Of a stretch of 64,000 bases of DNA, positions 24,769 to 34,203 are shown piece by piece. The stretch lies in contig NZ_CP149514.1 in NCBI RefSeq assembly GCF_045291545.1, forward strand, positions 2,604,001 to 2,668,000, read 5' to 3'. How positions within the stretch are numbered: the first letter of the stretch is position 1; every line of letters begins with the position of its first letter. The notes under the pieces are model-generated. The model did not search any database. It saw only the letters and a list, made by a program, of their open reading frames with translations, and was not told where the DNA came from. The stretch comes from Gallaecimonas sp045291545 (lineage in GTDB: Bacteria; Pseudomonadota; Gammaproteobacteria; Enterobacterales; Gallaecimonadaceae). The position numbers were made by a program, and so were the translations under genes.

Positions 24769-26063
24769 GCCTGGAAGGCAAGTTATCGCTGGTCTTGCTG
24801 GCCAGCCTGCTGACCCTCGCCGCCACTGCCGGTTTATTGCTGACGCTGGCCTGGCCATTGTGGCTAAGCCTGCTACTGGGGCTACTGGCAGCACTACTGA
24901 CCGGCTTGTTGTTGGGCCGCCGGGTGACCGCCCGTTTGCATAAGGGGTTGGCCGCCCTGACAACCGGCCTGCTCAACTTCAAAGACAACGACTTTTCCGT
25001 GTCGCTGACCCACCATGGCAAGGACGAACTGGCCCAGTTAGCCCAGCTCTACAACGACGCGGCCCAGAAGTTGCGCGCCGAGCGAACGCATATCTACCAG
25101 CGCGAACTGATGCTCGATACCGTATTGCAAAGCTCGCCCCTGGCTTTACTGCTGTGTGACGACAAAGAACGTATGCTTTACGCCAATCCCGCTGCCCGGC
25201 AGTTACTGGCAGATGGTCGTGCCATTACCGGTTTGCGCCTGCAACAACTGACCCTGCCCGAAGCCCTGCTCGACGCCATGGCGGCGCCCCAGGATGGTCT
25301 CTTTACCCTGCCGCAGGAACCTGACCCAGAGATCTGGCATCTGTCGCGCAGCCGTTTTCAACTCAATGGCCAACGCCACCAGCTGTATCTGTTCAAGCAA
25401 CTGACCCGGGAACTTAGCCGCGCAGAAGTCAGCACCTGGAAAAAGCTGATCCGGGTGATCAGCCACGAACTCAACAACTCTCTGGCACCCATTGCTTCTA
25501 TGGCCAATACCGGCCGCCAGTTACTGGCAAAACCGGACATCGCCCTGCTGAAACAGGTGTTCGACACCATCAGCGAACGCAGTGAACACCTGCATCGTTT
25601 CTTGCAAAGTTATGTCCGTTTCGCACGGCTCCCCAGCCCTCGCCAAGAAGCCATTCAATGGCAGCCGTTACTGGCAAAATTGCAGGAGCTGGTGCCTTTT
25701 CAGATCAGCGAACCGCTGCCCAGTGCCGCCGGCTGGGCTGATCCGGCCCAGCTCACGCAGGTTTTGCTCAACCTGCTGAAAAATGCCGCCGAGGCCGGCT
25801 CACCCGCCAACGATATCCAACTGGCAATCCGCCAGCAGGGCCAATGGCACTGTCTGGAAGTCAGTGATAAAGGCAGCGGCATGAGCGAAGCCGTACTACA
25901 CCAGGCCCTGCTGCCGTTTTATTCCACCAAAAAAGACGGCACCGGTCTGGGGCTGGCATTGTGCCGGGAAATCGCCGAAGCCCATGGCGGCCGGTTAAGT
26001 CTGGAAAACCGCCCCGCGGGCGGCTTGCGGGTGCGGATTTGGTTGCCCATGGCGAGTCGCTGA
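24765..26063 (+). CDS. Sensor histidine kinase (HAMP-PAS-HisKA-HATPase)
   Basis: 432 aa. Two N-terminal membrane helices (about residues 8-50) with almost no periplasmic loop, a HAMP-like segment (about 50-105), a PAS domain (about 115-210), the HisKA motif RVISHELNNSLAPI with the phosphoacceptor His, then N, G1 and G2 boxes (LLNLLKNAAEAG, VSDKGSGMS, GTGLGLALC). The lack of a sensory loop suggests sensing within the membrane or by the PAS domain. The start overlaps the regulator's stop by 4 bp, so the pair is cognate. The signal is unknown; membrane stress or the exported compound is a reasonable guess. Confidence 0.92.
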   Translation: MSLEGKLSLVLLASLLTLAATAGLLLTLAWPLWLSLLLGLLAALLTGLLLGRRVTARLHKGLAALTTGLLNFKDNDFSVSLTHHGKDELAQLAQLYNDAAQKLRAERTHIYQRELMLDTVLQSSPLALLLCDDKERMLYANPAARQLLADGRAITGLRLQQLTLPEALLDAMAAPQDGLFTLPQEPDPEIWHLSRSRFQLNGQRHQLYLFKQLTRELSRAEVSTWKKLIRVISHELNNSLAPIASMANTGRQLLAKPDIALLKQVFDTISERSEHLHRFLQSYVRFARLPSPRQEAIQWQPLLAKLQELVPFQISEPLPSAAGWADPAQLTQVLLNLLKNAAEAGSPANDIQLAIRQQGQWHCLEVSDKGSGMSEAVLHQALLPFYSTKKDGTGLGLALCREIAEAHGGRLSLENRPAGGLRVRIWLPMASR

Positions 26064-26077
26064 GTATACCCGTCGGC

Positions 26078-26818
26078 TCACCCGGCCAAACCGCTAGCCG
26101 CTTCAAACAGCAGCTGTAAAGCTAGTAATGTCAGTACCACCTGAAACAGGCGATGAAAGCGCTGCTCCGACAGCCGACCCAGCAACCTCAACCCCAGCCA
26201 GGTACCGGCCAGCCCAGCCAGGAACATCGCCAAAATCAACCGCCACCAGTCAGCAAAGGCAAAACCGGCCAAGCCGAATACCAGCGCTTTGGGCGCATGC
26301 TGCACCACCATGGCACCGGAAAAGGTACCCACCGCTTCAAAACGATCTTTCGCACGGGCTTTCACAAACGCTGCCACCAGTGGCCCGGATGCACCAACAA
26401 ACAAGGTAATGAAGCCCGCCCCTGCCCCGGCCAAAGCCATAGCGGCATTGCCCAGCGCTTTTTTCGGCAGCGCCGGCCCCCAGCACAGATACAACACGAA
26501 AAAGCCGATGGCCAATTGCAGGGTATGGCCCGGTAGCTGTACCAGTAACAAACTGCCCAAGGCGGCGCCGAGCAAACTGGCAGGCACGAAAATAGCCAGG
26601 GTCGGCCAGTGGATATGCCGCCATGACAGCACCCCACGGCCCAGGTTGGAGCCGAGCTGCACCAAGCCATGCACCGGAATGATCGCCGCTGGCGGCAATG
26701 CCAGCGCCAATACCGCCACCAGTACCGAACCACCACCAACACCAAAGGCAGCAGAGATTAACGAGGTCAGCGCTGACAACAATGTCAGCCCCCAGAACAG
26801 CGGTTCCGTCAGGCTCAT
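26078..26818 (-). CDS. TauE/SafE-family sulfite/anion exporter
   Basis: 246 aa with about eight membrane helices. The start has the family pattern ISAAFGVGGGSVLVAVLAL, repeated in degenerate form in the second half (AGAGAGFITLFVGASGPLVAAFV), as in the two-repeat TauE/SafE (DUF81) family that moves sulfite, sulfoacetate or other small anions. The ATG at 26818 is preferred to a GTG two codons upstream. The substrate is not given by context: neighbours are yigI and the efflux two-component genes. Confidence 0.87.
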   Translation of the reverse strand: MSLTEPLFWGLTLLSALTSLISAAFGVGGGSVLVAVLALALPPAAIIPVHGLVQLGSNLGRGVLSWRHIHWPTLAIFVPASLLGAALGSLLLVQLPGHTLQLAIGFFVLYLCWGPALPKKALGNAAMALAGAGAGFITLFVGASGPLVAAFVKARAKDRFEAVGTFSGAMVVQHAPKALVFGLAGFAFADWWRLILAMFLAGLAGTWLGLRLLGRLSEQRFHRLFQVVLTLLALQLLFEAASGLAG

Positions 26819-26857
26819 GGGCACAGCTCAGGTGACAAATGAGCAGCCATTATACCC

Positions 26858-27199
26858 TCAACCAACCAGGTAAGTGCCTGTACCAAAAGCGATATGATCG
26901 CCTTTTTCGTTATGCAGCTCCATCCGTGTCACCGCCACTTTATTGCCTGCCCGGATCACCTCGGCGGTCGCCACAAAACGCTCACCACGGCCGGGGCGCA
27001 GGTAATCCACCCGCATATCAATGGTGCCCATGCGGCCGAATTTGTCGGCCATGGCAAAACGCACTTCGGCGCCAGTTGCATCATAGCGGGTCACTTCCAG
27101 GCCCAAGAGCTGGTTAAAGGGCATTTGCTGGGTGAATAACTCGCCCACAAACTCGAGAATTTCCTGCTGCGTTAGCGGGGTGTTGTTAAGGCTCGTCAA
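26858..27199 (-). CDS. yigI: YigI-like hotdog thioesterase with internal deletion
   Basis: 113 aa from a TTG at 27199, chosen because GGGAG lies 8 nt upstream and the protein then lines up with the YigI N-terminus; a frame from 27277 adds 26 residues with no family match. QQMPFNQLLGLEVTRYD and GRMGTIDMRVDYLRPGRGERF...RAGNKVAVTRMELHNE match E. coli YigI (155 aa). The stretch of about 42-46 residues between them is missing, in frame, and in YigI this holds the HGGVIASALD catalytic helix of the hotdog fold. It probably cannot act as a thioesterase. The position next to recQ matches the E. coli neighbourhood, supporting the identity. Confidence 0.75.
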   Translation of the reverse strand: MTSLNNTPLTQQEILEFVGELFTQQMPFNQLLGLEVTRYDATGAEVRFAMADKFGRMGTIDMRVDYLRPGRGERFVATAEVIRAGNKVAVTRMELHNEKGDHIAFGTGTYLVG

Positions 27200-27309
27200 G
27201 GCTCGCACTCCCTGTTGCCGGAAGTGTCGCCACTTCAGTTTGATTAATCGCCGGGTCACCGCCCACCAGAAAGACAATGGCCCCTCCTTGCATTACAATG
27301 GCCGCCGCT

Positions 27310-29139
27310 ATGAGCATGTCCCAAGCCCCCGCTTTTGTGAAGTCCTCCGATGAGTCGCCGCACGACGTGCTGGCGAGGGTCTTCGGCTATGACCAGTTCC
27401 GCCCCGGCCAAGAGCAAGTGGTTGAGGCCGTACTGGCGGGCCGCGATGCGCTGGTGATAATGCCCACCGGTGGCGGCAAATCGCTGTGTTATCAGGTGCC
27501 AGCATTGCTGCGCCCAGGCACGGCCATTGTTATTTCGCCGCTGATTTCCCTGATGAAAGATCAGGTCGACCAGCTGCTGGCCATGGGCGTCAAAGCCGCC
27601 TACCTCAATTCCAGCCTGCCGCGCGACCGCCAGTTACAGGTGCTCAACCAGCTGCATCACGGCGAACTGGATTTGCTGTATGTGTCGCCGGAAAAACTGA
27701 TGCAGGCCGATTTCCAGCAGCGCCTGTACGCCGTTCCGTTGAGTCTTTTCGCCGTTGACGAAGCGCACTGTATCTCCGCCTGGGGCCATGATTTTCGCCC
27801 CGAATACCGTATCCTCGGTGAACTGAAAGCGGCCTTCCCGCAGGTGCCGCTGATGGCCCTGACCGCCACCGCTGACCGTGCCACCCGCCTGGATATTCGT
27901 GAACGCCTGGCGCTGCACCAGCCCCTGGAACACCTGGCCAGCTTTGACCGCCCTAACATCCGCTATTTGGTGGTAGAAAAGTTCAAACCCTTCAGCCAGT
28001 TACTTCAGTATGTTAGCGGCCAGCGGGGCCAAAGCGGCATTATTTACGCAGGCTCTCGCAAGCGCGTTGATGATTTGGCCCAGCGGCTGCGCGGCCAGGG
28101 TTTTAATGCCGCCAGTTACCACGCCGGCATGAGCAACGACGAACGCCAGCATGTGCAGGAAGGCTTTCAAAAAGACGAAATCGACATCGTGGTGGCGACG
28201 GTGGCCTTTGGTATGGGCATCAATAAGCCGGATGTGCGCTTTGTGGTGCACTTCGATTTGCCGAAAAACATCGAGTCTTACTATCAGGAAACCGGCCGTG
28301 CCGGCCGCGATGGCCTGCCCGCCGAAGCCTGGATGCTGTTTGAGCCAGGCGATGTGGGCCGGGTCAGAAGCCTCATCGAGCTGTCTGAAAACGAAGACCA
28401 GCAGCGCGTGGAACTGATGAAACTCAGCGCCATGGCCGGCTTTGCCGAAGGGCTGACCTGCCGCCGCCAGGTACTGCTGAACTACTTCGGCCAGTACAGC
28501 GGCGAGCGCTGCGGTAATTGCGATATATGCCTGGACCCACCGCAGACCTTCGATGGCTCGGAGCTGGCAAAAATGGCCATGAGCTGCATTTACCGCTCCG
28601 GCCAGCGTTTTGGCGTGGCCCATGTGGTAGAGGTACTGCGCGGCGCCCAAACTGCCCGCATCAAGGAGCTGGGCCACGACCGGCTCAGCACCTGGGGCAT
28701 TGGCAAACAGCACAGCCATGATTACTGGGTCAGTATTATCCGCCAGCTCATTCACCACGGTTTGGTCAGCCAGGATATTACCCGCCACAGCGCCCTGGCA
28801 CTGACCGAGGCGGCCCGGCCGGTGCTCAAAAGTGAGCGGTCACTGACACTGGCGGTGCCAAGGCTGGTTACTCGCGTCAAACAAAGCCGCGCTACCGACA
28901 ACAGTGCTGCCGACAAGGTGCTGTTTGCCCGCTTAAAGCGGCTCAGAAAAACCCTGGCCGACGAGTTTGACGTGCCGCCCTATGTGGTATTTAACGACGC
29001 CACATTGGCGGAAATGGCCAGCCATTTCCCCACTTGTGAAGCCGAGTTACTGGCCATCAGTGGTGTTGGCCAGACCAAACTCAGCCGCTACGGCGAGCCT
29101 TTTCTGGCGCTTATCACCGACTACCTCAACCAGCGTTAA
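27310..29139 (+). CDS. recQ: ATP-dependent DNA helicase RecQ
   Basis: 609 aa from the ATG at 27310 (another ATG follows at 27316; the frame's earliest start at 27277 overlaps the yigI upstream region). A 3'-5' helicase for recombination and fork repair. Helicase motifs: FRPGQEQVV (motif 0), MPTGGGKSLCYQ (I), VDEAHCISAWGHDFRPEY (II), ALTATAD (III), FDRPNIRY (IV), VATVAFGMGINKPDVRFVVHFD (V) and QETGRAGRDG (VI). The zinc-binding CRRQVLLNYFG...CGNCDIC, the winged helix and the HRDC domain (about residues 530-605) follow. Full length and intact. Confidence 0.97.
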   Translation: MSMSQAPAFVKSSDESPHDVLARVFGYDQFRPGQEQVVEAVLAGRDALVIMPTGGGKSLCYQVPALLRPGTAIVISPLISLMKDQVDQLLAMGVKAAYLNSSLPRDRQLQVLNQLHHGELDLLYVSPEKLMQADFQQRLYAVPLSLFAVDEAHCISAWGHDFRPEYRILGELKAAFPQVPLMALTATADRATRLDIRERLALHQPLEHLASFDRPNIRYLVVEKFKPFSQLLQYVSGQRGQSGIIYAGSRKRVDDLAQRLRGQGFNAASYHAGMSNDERQHVQEGFQKDEIDIVVATVAFGMGINKPDVRFVVHFDLPKNIESYYQETGRAGRDGLPAEAWMLFEPGDVGRVRSLIELSENEDQQRVELMKLSAMAGFAEGLTCRRQVLLNYFGQYSGERCGNCDICLDPPQTFDGSELAKMAMSCIYRSGQRFGVAHVVEVLRGAQTARIKELGHDRLSTWGIGKQHSHDYWVSIIRQLIHHGLVSQDITRHSALALTEAARPVLKSERSLTLAVPRLVTRVKQSRATDNSAADKVLFARLKRLRKTLADEFDVPPYVVFNDATLAEMASHFPTCEAELLAISGVGQTKLSRYGEPFLALITDYLNQR

Positions 29140-29142
29140 CTG

Positions 29143-29820
29143 TTAGGCCGGGACATCAAAGGCCAGAAAGCGGCTGCCACGGCTGGTTAACTGCAATTGC
29201 TCGCCGGCGCTGAGCTCGACACCATCACCAGGGCCAAAGGCGCCGGCAGCGCTGTCGAGCGAGCCCTCGATGATATGCAGGTAACGCACCCGCTTGGACG
29301 CCGCACTGAAGGTAACAGATTCCCCCGCAACCAGCTGAAACTGCGCTAGCTCGGCATCCTGGTTAATGGACAACAGCCCGCCTTTGCCGGCCAGCACCAC
29401 CTTGCCGGCCTGCGCGGGAACATCCGCTTCCTGATAGCCTGGCGCCAACCCTTGGCTGTGGGGCTCAATCCAGATTTGCAGCAGGTGTACCGGCTCATCC
29501 GGTGAATGGTTGTATTCACTGTGGCGAATACCGCTGCCAGCCGACATCCGCTGAACCCGGCCGGGGGTAATAGTGCCTTCGTTACCAGCCGAATCCTGGT
29601 GGCTTAAAGTGCCGCTGAGCACCACCGTGATGATTTCCATGTCGTTGTGGCCATGGGTGCCAAAACCGGTGCCTGGGGCAATCACATCGTCGTTGATCAC
29701 TCGCAGGGCGCCGCTACCCATCCAGGCCGGATCATAGTGCTGGCCAAAGGAAAAACTGTGCCAGGAATTAAGCCAGTTCAGCTGACTGTGCAGACGTTCT
29801 GCTGCCGGACGAATACGCAT
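29143..29820 (-). CDS. Pirin-family protein (YhhW-like, quercetin 2,3-dioxygenase type)
   Basis: A 225-residue bicupin. The N-terminal cupin holds the metal ligands in GFGTHGHNDMEIITVVLSG (His, His, Glu pattern) and GSGIRHSEYNHSP. The family includes YhhW, which has quercetinase activity in vitro; the biological substrate is not known. The start at 29820 is preceded by AGGAGA. It is convergent with recQ, with only 3 bp between the stops, so the two genes must share a termination region. Confidence 0.9.
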   Translation of the reverse strand: MRIRPAAERLHSQLNWLNSWHSFSFGQHYDPAWMGSGALRVINDDVIAPGTGFGTHGHNDMEIITVVLSGTLSHQDSAGNEGTITPGRVQRMSAGSGIRHSEYNHSPDEPVHLLQIWIEPHSQGLAPGYQEADVPAQAGKVVLAGKGGLLSINQDAELAQFQLVAGESVTFSAASKRVRYLHIIEGSLDSAAGAFGPGDGVELSAGEQLQLTSRGSRFLAFDVPA

Positions 29821-29963
29821 AACAGGTCTCCTTTCAGGAAAGGACCCTAGTTTGCGCTCAGTATTTTCGAATGAAAAACGCTAAAAATTGGCAAAACCTT
29901 TCAATAAAGTTGATTTAGTGCCACTTCACCTTGTGGGACACTGGGCAGCTCTGAGGAGGAACC

Positions 29964-31379
29964 ATGGCCCTGCGTTTCGATAACCGTTTTTACCGCACTT
30001 TCCCGGCACTTTACAGCGCACAGGCACCGGCCACCTTTACCGCACCAGAGCTGGTGGTAGCGAACCCGGCACTGGCCAAGCAGCTCGGCATAGAAGGGCC
30101 ACTGGCCGCGCAATTTGGTGGCGCCATGCTGCCTGACGGGGCACAGCCACTGGCACAGAAATATGCCGGCCACCAGTTTGGCATTTATAACCCGGCGCTC
30201 GGTGACGGCCGGGGGCTGTTACTGGGTGAGGTAATCGATGCCGAAGGCCAGCACTGGGACCTGCATCTCAAAGGCGCCGGCCCGACACCGTATGCCCGTG
30301 GCGGCGATGGCCGGGCAGTGCTGCGCTCCTGTATTCGCGAGTTTCTGGCCAGCGAAGCGCTGCACCATCTGGGCATCCCCACCACCCGCGCCTTGTGCGT
30401 GGTAGCCGGTGAGCTGCCAGTGCAGCGTGAAACCGTCGAACGCGGCGCCATGCTGACGCGGGTGGCGCGCAGCCACATTCGCTTTGGCCACTTTGAACAC
30501 TGCTTTCACAGCGGCCAGCATGAACAGCTTCGGGCCCTTAAAGACCATGTTGTGCACTGCCATTGGCCGGATCTGGCCGACCAGCCCAACGGTGTTTTTT
30601 TTGAGCGGGTAGTGCACAAAACGGCACAGATGATTGCTCACTGGCAAGCCTATGGCTTTGCCCACGGCGTAATGAACACCGATAACTTTTCTATTCTCGG
30701 CGACACCTTCGACTTTGGCCCTTACAGCTTTTTAGACGACTACCGGCCAGGATTTGTCTGTAACCATTCGGATCACAGTGGCCGCTATGCCTTTGATGCC
30801 CAGCCGTCCATCGCCCTTTGGAACCTCAACTGCCTGGCCATGGCTTTAAGCCCGTTGATTGACTCCGAACAACTGGTAACAGCCCTCAAGGAATTTCAAA
30901 GCGCCCTAGCAGGCCATTATCTGAGGCTTATCGGCCGGCGCCTGGGGTTAAAGCAGGTGAGTGCTGACGACGCCGCATTGATTAACGGCTTTTTAGCGCT
31001 GCTGGCGACCCAACAGCAGGACTACTCGCTGGCCTTTCGCTGGCTGAGTCAGACGGATATCACTGCCAAACATCAGCCCTACCGCGACCATTACCCTGAT
31101 CCGGCGGCGCTGGATAGCTGGACCAGCCAATACCGCGCCCGGTTGCGCCAGCAAGGGGGGATCGACCGCACCGCCATGGATGCGGTAAATCCGCTGTTTG
31201 TGCTGCGTAACTACCTGGCCCAGGACGCCATCGCCGCCGCTGAACGCGGTGACTTCACGGTGCTGGCCGCGCTCTATCAGAGCCTGCAAAGCCCTTTTAC
31301 CGACCACCCCGACAGCCACCACCTGAGCCAGCGCCCCCCGGATAGCGGCAAAGGGTTGGTATTGAGCTGCTCAAGCTGA
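29964..31379 (+). CDS. selO: Protein adenylyltransferase SelO (YdiU)
   Basis: 471 aa. A pseudokinase-fold enzyme that transfers AMP from ATP to Ser, Thr or Tyr of proteins in redox control. Key segments: QKYAGHQFGIYNPALGDGRG, LKGAGPTPYARGGDGRAVLRS, GVMNTDNFSILGDTFDFGPYSFLD (catalytic and Mg-binding Asn/Asp). It ends LSCSS, with Cys where eukaryotic SelO has selenocysteine. Ribosome binding site GAGGAGG. DUF3630 follows after 7 bp and is probably in the same transcript. Confidence 0.95.
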   Translation: MALRFDNRFYRTFPALYSAQAPATFTAPELVVANPALAKQLGIEGPLAAQFGGAMLPDGAQPLAQKYAGHQFGIYNPALGDGRGLLLGEVIDAEGQHWDLHLKGAGPTPYARGGDGRAVLRSCIREFLASEALHHLGIPTTRALCVVAGELPVQRETVERGAMLTRVARSHIRFGHFEHCFHSGQHEQLRALKDHVVHCHWPDLADQPNGVFFERVVHKTAQMIAHWQAYGFAHGVMNTDNFSILGDTFDFGPYSFLDDYRPGFVCNHSDHSGRYAFDAQPSIALWNLNCLAMALSPLIDSEQLVTALKEFQSALAGHYLRLIGRRLGLKQVSADDAALINGFLALLATQQQDYSLAFRWLSQTDITAKHQPYRDHYPDPAALDSWTSQYRARLRQQGGIDRTAMDAVNPLFVLRNYLAQDAIAAAERGDFTVLAALYQSLQSPFTDHPDSHHLSQRPPDSGKGLVLSCSS

Positions 31380-31386
31380 GGCCACC

Positions 31387-31665
31387 ATGCGTTACGACCC
31401 TGAACACGCCACCTTAATGCTGCCTGTCAACAGTAGCTGGGACAGCTTTGCCGATGATATAGCCCCCTGGCTGGAACAGCTGGAGCTACAGGTACACCGG
31501 CGCGAAAGTGGCGCCGACCGCCATCAGTGGTGGGTCAGTTTTGAAGGCACCGAACTGCGCCTGGAATATGAAGATCTCTCTGGCTGCACCTGGCTGGCAG
31601 CCGATAACGACGATGGCCAGGACGTGTTGGCTTTTTTAACTCGTTTTCATCAATTAAATGCTTAA
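31387..31665 (+). CDS. DUF3630 small protein
   Basis: A 92-residue soluble acidic protein (WDSFADDIAPWLEQL..., WWVSFEGTELRLEYEDLSGCTWLAAD). It resembles the DUF3630 family of Shewanella/Vibrio-type bacteria. There is no signal peptide and no catalytic motif. It is coupled to selO with a 7-bp gap, so a shared condition is likely, but the function is unknown. Confidence 0.7.
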   Translation: MRYDPEHATLMLPVNSSWDSFADDIAPWLEQLELQVHRRESGADRHQWWVSFEGTELRLEYEDLSGCTWLAADNDDGQDVLAFLTRFHQLNA

Positions 31666-31767
31666 TCAGCAAACAATTTTGACCTGAGTCGCGTCAGCAG
31701 TCAGTAAAAGCAGCTATTTTTTACCTTGAGTCAATTCGGCTGGCCTTCTGGACCCAAGGATACTGCT

Positions 31768-34203
31768 ATGGACTGCCCGTCAAAGGTGCTGATTGTTGAA
31801 GATGAAGCACTGATCGCGACCAATCTGGCCGAGCAGCTGGAAGACTACGGCTATTGCGTCGTTGGTATAGCCCATTCCGGTGAAGAAGCACTGACAATGA
31901 TGTCTGACAACCACCCGGATGTGGTGCTGATGGACATTAACCTGGGCACCGGTATTGACGGTATCACCACAGCAGAACGTGCCCGCCGTCTGCATGATGT
32001 GCCAGTGATTTATGCCACGGCCTTTAGTGATCTGGACACCGTTACCCGCGCCGCGCGCACTGCACCCTATGGCTACCTGACCAAGCCTTATCAAAGTAAC
32101 GAAGTGCGTGCCGCCATTGAAGTGGCCATTACCAAGTCTCACCTGGAGCAGGAGCTGCAGGAATCCGAAGCCTGGTTTTCCAGCATTCTTAATGCCGTTG
32201 ACGATGCCATCATTGCTGTTGATGAGCATAACCAGATGCAGTTTGCTAACCCCGCCGCCTGCCAGCTACTCAGTAACGAGCAGAACAACATACAAGGAAA
32301 AGTACTGGAAGATGTCATGACGCTGGCATCGGACGACAATGAGCAAACACTGGCACCCACTTTACAGGCCATTCGCCAGGACAAAGTACAGCACATGATC
32401 TATGGCGGCTGGCTGAATCTGGCTTCCGGGCTGCAACGGCGGGTGGATTACACCGCCGCCCCGATCCGCGCCTATGGCGGCGGTATCAATGGCGCGGTGC
32501 TGGTAATCCGTGATGCCGAGCCACGCCTGGCTATGGAAAGGGCGCTGAAATCCAGTGAAGTTCGCTTTCAAAAAGCCTTTATGCATTCGGCAGTAGGCGT
32601 AGCCCTGGTGACTCTAGATGGCCGTTTCTTACAGATGAACCCGGCATTGGCCAGCTTGCTGGGTCATGACCAGAATGATGAGTTACAAGTGCGTGACTTA
32701 CTAGCCAGCAACGCTGACAGCCACCAGCTCACCGAAAAAATTCATGACCTGCTGGCAGGCCACTGCCCTTCCTGCCAATTGGAGCTACGCCTAAAAACCC
32801 AAGGCGAACAATGGCGCTGGATGCTGATCAACATCGCTATTGTTCATGACGATCACAGTGCACCAGCTTATTTTATCTACCAATTACACGACCTGACCGA
32901 ACGCAAACAGGCCGAAATGGAGATGCATCAGCTCGCCAACTTTGACGAACTAACCGGCCTGATGAACCGCAACCGTCTGATGAAAGAGCTGGATGAGCTG
33001 GTTGCCCGCAGTGCCCTGCATGATGACTATTTTGCTGTCTTGTTCATCGACTTGGACCACTTCAAAGACATCAATGACTCGCTGGGCCATGAGGCCGGCG
33101 ATCAGCTACTGCAATTTATTGCCGAGCGCATGAAGCTCAGTGCCCGAGGCACTGACCGCCTGGCTCGGCTGGGAGGCGACGAATTTGTGATGCTGCTGCC
33201 GGAGCTGCGAGGCCCGGAAAATGCCATGCGCGTTGCTGATAACCTGATAGATAACCTCTCACACAGTTACCGGCTAAACGACTTTGAGGTACAGCTGGGG
33301 GTCAGTGTCGGTATCAGTGTCTTTCCCACGGACGCCAAAGAAGCAGCACAACTGCTGAAATTTGCCGACTCGGCGCTGTATCAGGCCAAGGCAGATGGCC
33401 GGGGCACTGCCCGCTACTACAGCCCGGACTTTACCCGCCAGCTAACCCGCCGCATGGAGCTGGAGCAGGCACTGCGCCATGCCCGCGAGCGCCAGGAACT
33501 GTATTTGGAGTACCAACCCATCTTTTCAACAGCCAGCTTGCAGCTGTGCGGAGCCGAGGTATTGATGCGCTGGCACCACCGGGGCAACCACATCAGCCCC
33601 GCGGAATTTATTCCTATTGCTGAAAAATCGAGCCTGATTAATGATCTGGGTCTATGGGCTTTGCGTGAAGCCTGCACTCAGGGCAAGCAGTGGCACAATG
33701 CCGGCCAGGACATTCACTTGTCAGTGAATGTCTCCCCGGCACAGTTTCGCGATCCGGCCTTTGTGAGTAACGTCGAAATGGCCCTGGATGAAAGCCTGTT
33801 TCCCGCTCGCCGGCTGACCTTGGAGATCACCGAAAATACCCTCTCGGACGTCAATTTATCGCTGAAGGTCCTGCAAGGCCTGCGTCGTCTGGGCGTCAAC
33901 CTGGCCATTGATGATTTCGGTACCGGCTACTCATCGCTCTCCTACCTGAAACTGTTTAATCCCAAGGTCCTGAAAATCGACCGCTCCTTCGTGCAAGACA
34001 TCGAAAAGGACGCCAACGACAGAGCCATCGTCAATGCCACCATTGCCATGGCGCAGCAGCTCGGTATGGAAGTCGTAGCAGAAGGCGTGGAAACACAGGG
34101 CCAGCTTGATCACCTGCGCCAGCAGGGCTGTGACCGGGTGCAGGGTTTCTTGCTGGGTAAGCCGAAAACCGCTGACGATATTCTCAAGCGGGCCAATAGC
34201 TGA
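31768..34203 (+). CDS. Receiver-PAS-PAS-GGDEF-EAL response regulator
   Basis: 811 aa. Receiver (residues about 5-120; Asp in VVLMDINLG, Lys in YLTKPY), two PAS domains (about 135-250 and 260-385), a GGDEF domain (about 395-550) with intact LGGDEF and an upstream RGTD inhibitory-site motif, and an EAL domain (about 565-805). The EAL motif itself reads EVL, but the other catalytic residues (NVSPAQF, EITENT, IDDFGTGYSSL, LKIDRSF, EGVET) are kept, so phosphodiesterase activity is possible. AAGGA precedes the ATG at 31768; an earlier start at 31726 lacks support. The next gene, a kinase overlapping by 1 bp, is its likely phosphodonor. Confidence 0.92.
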   Translation: MDCPSKVLIVEDEALIATNLAEQLEDYGYCVVGIAHSGEEALTMMSDNHPDVVLMDINLGTGIDGITTAERARRLHDVPVIYATAFSDLDTVTRAARTAPYGYLTKPYQSNEVRAAIEVAITKSHLEQELQESEAWFSSILNAVDDAIIAVDEHNQMQFANPAACQLLSNEQNNIQGKVLEDVMTLASDDNEQTLAPTLQAIRQDKVQHMIYGGWLNLASGLQRRVDYTAAPIRAYGGGINGAVLVIRDAEPRLAMERALKSSEVRFQKAFMHSAVGVALVTLDGRFLQMNPALASLLGHDQNDELQVRDLLASNADSHQLTEKIHDLLAGHCPSCQLELRLKTQGEQWRWMLINIAIVHDDHSAPAYFIYQLHDLTERKQAEMEMHQLANFDELTGLMNRNRLMKELDELVARSALHDDYFAVLFIDLDHFKDINDSLGHEAGDQLLQFIAERMKLSARGTDRLARLGGDEFVMLLPELRGPENAMRVADNLIDNLSHSYRLNDFEVQLGVSVGISVFPTDAKEAAQLLKFADSALYQAKADGRGTARYYSPDFTRQLTRRMELEQALRHARERQELYLEYQPIFSTASLQLCGAEVLMRWHHRGNHISPAEFIPIAEKSSLINDLGLWALREACTQGKQWHNAGQDIHLSVNVSPAQFRDPAFVSNVEMALDESLFPARRLTLEITENTLSDVNLSLKVLQGLRRLGVNLAIDDFGTGYSSLSYLKLFNPKVLKIDRSFVQDIEKDANDRAIVNATIAMAQQLGMEVVAEGVETQGQLDHLRQQGCDRVQGFLLGKPKTADDILKRANS

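Noticed and set aside
27277..27309. Extended recQ start
   Set aside because: The extra 11 residues have no family match; ATGs at 27310 and 27316 agree better with RecQ length.
31360..31379. Selenocysteine at the SelO C-terminus
   Set aside because: The codon is for Cys (TGC) followed by Ser-Ser/stop; there is no in-frame TGA before the stop.
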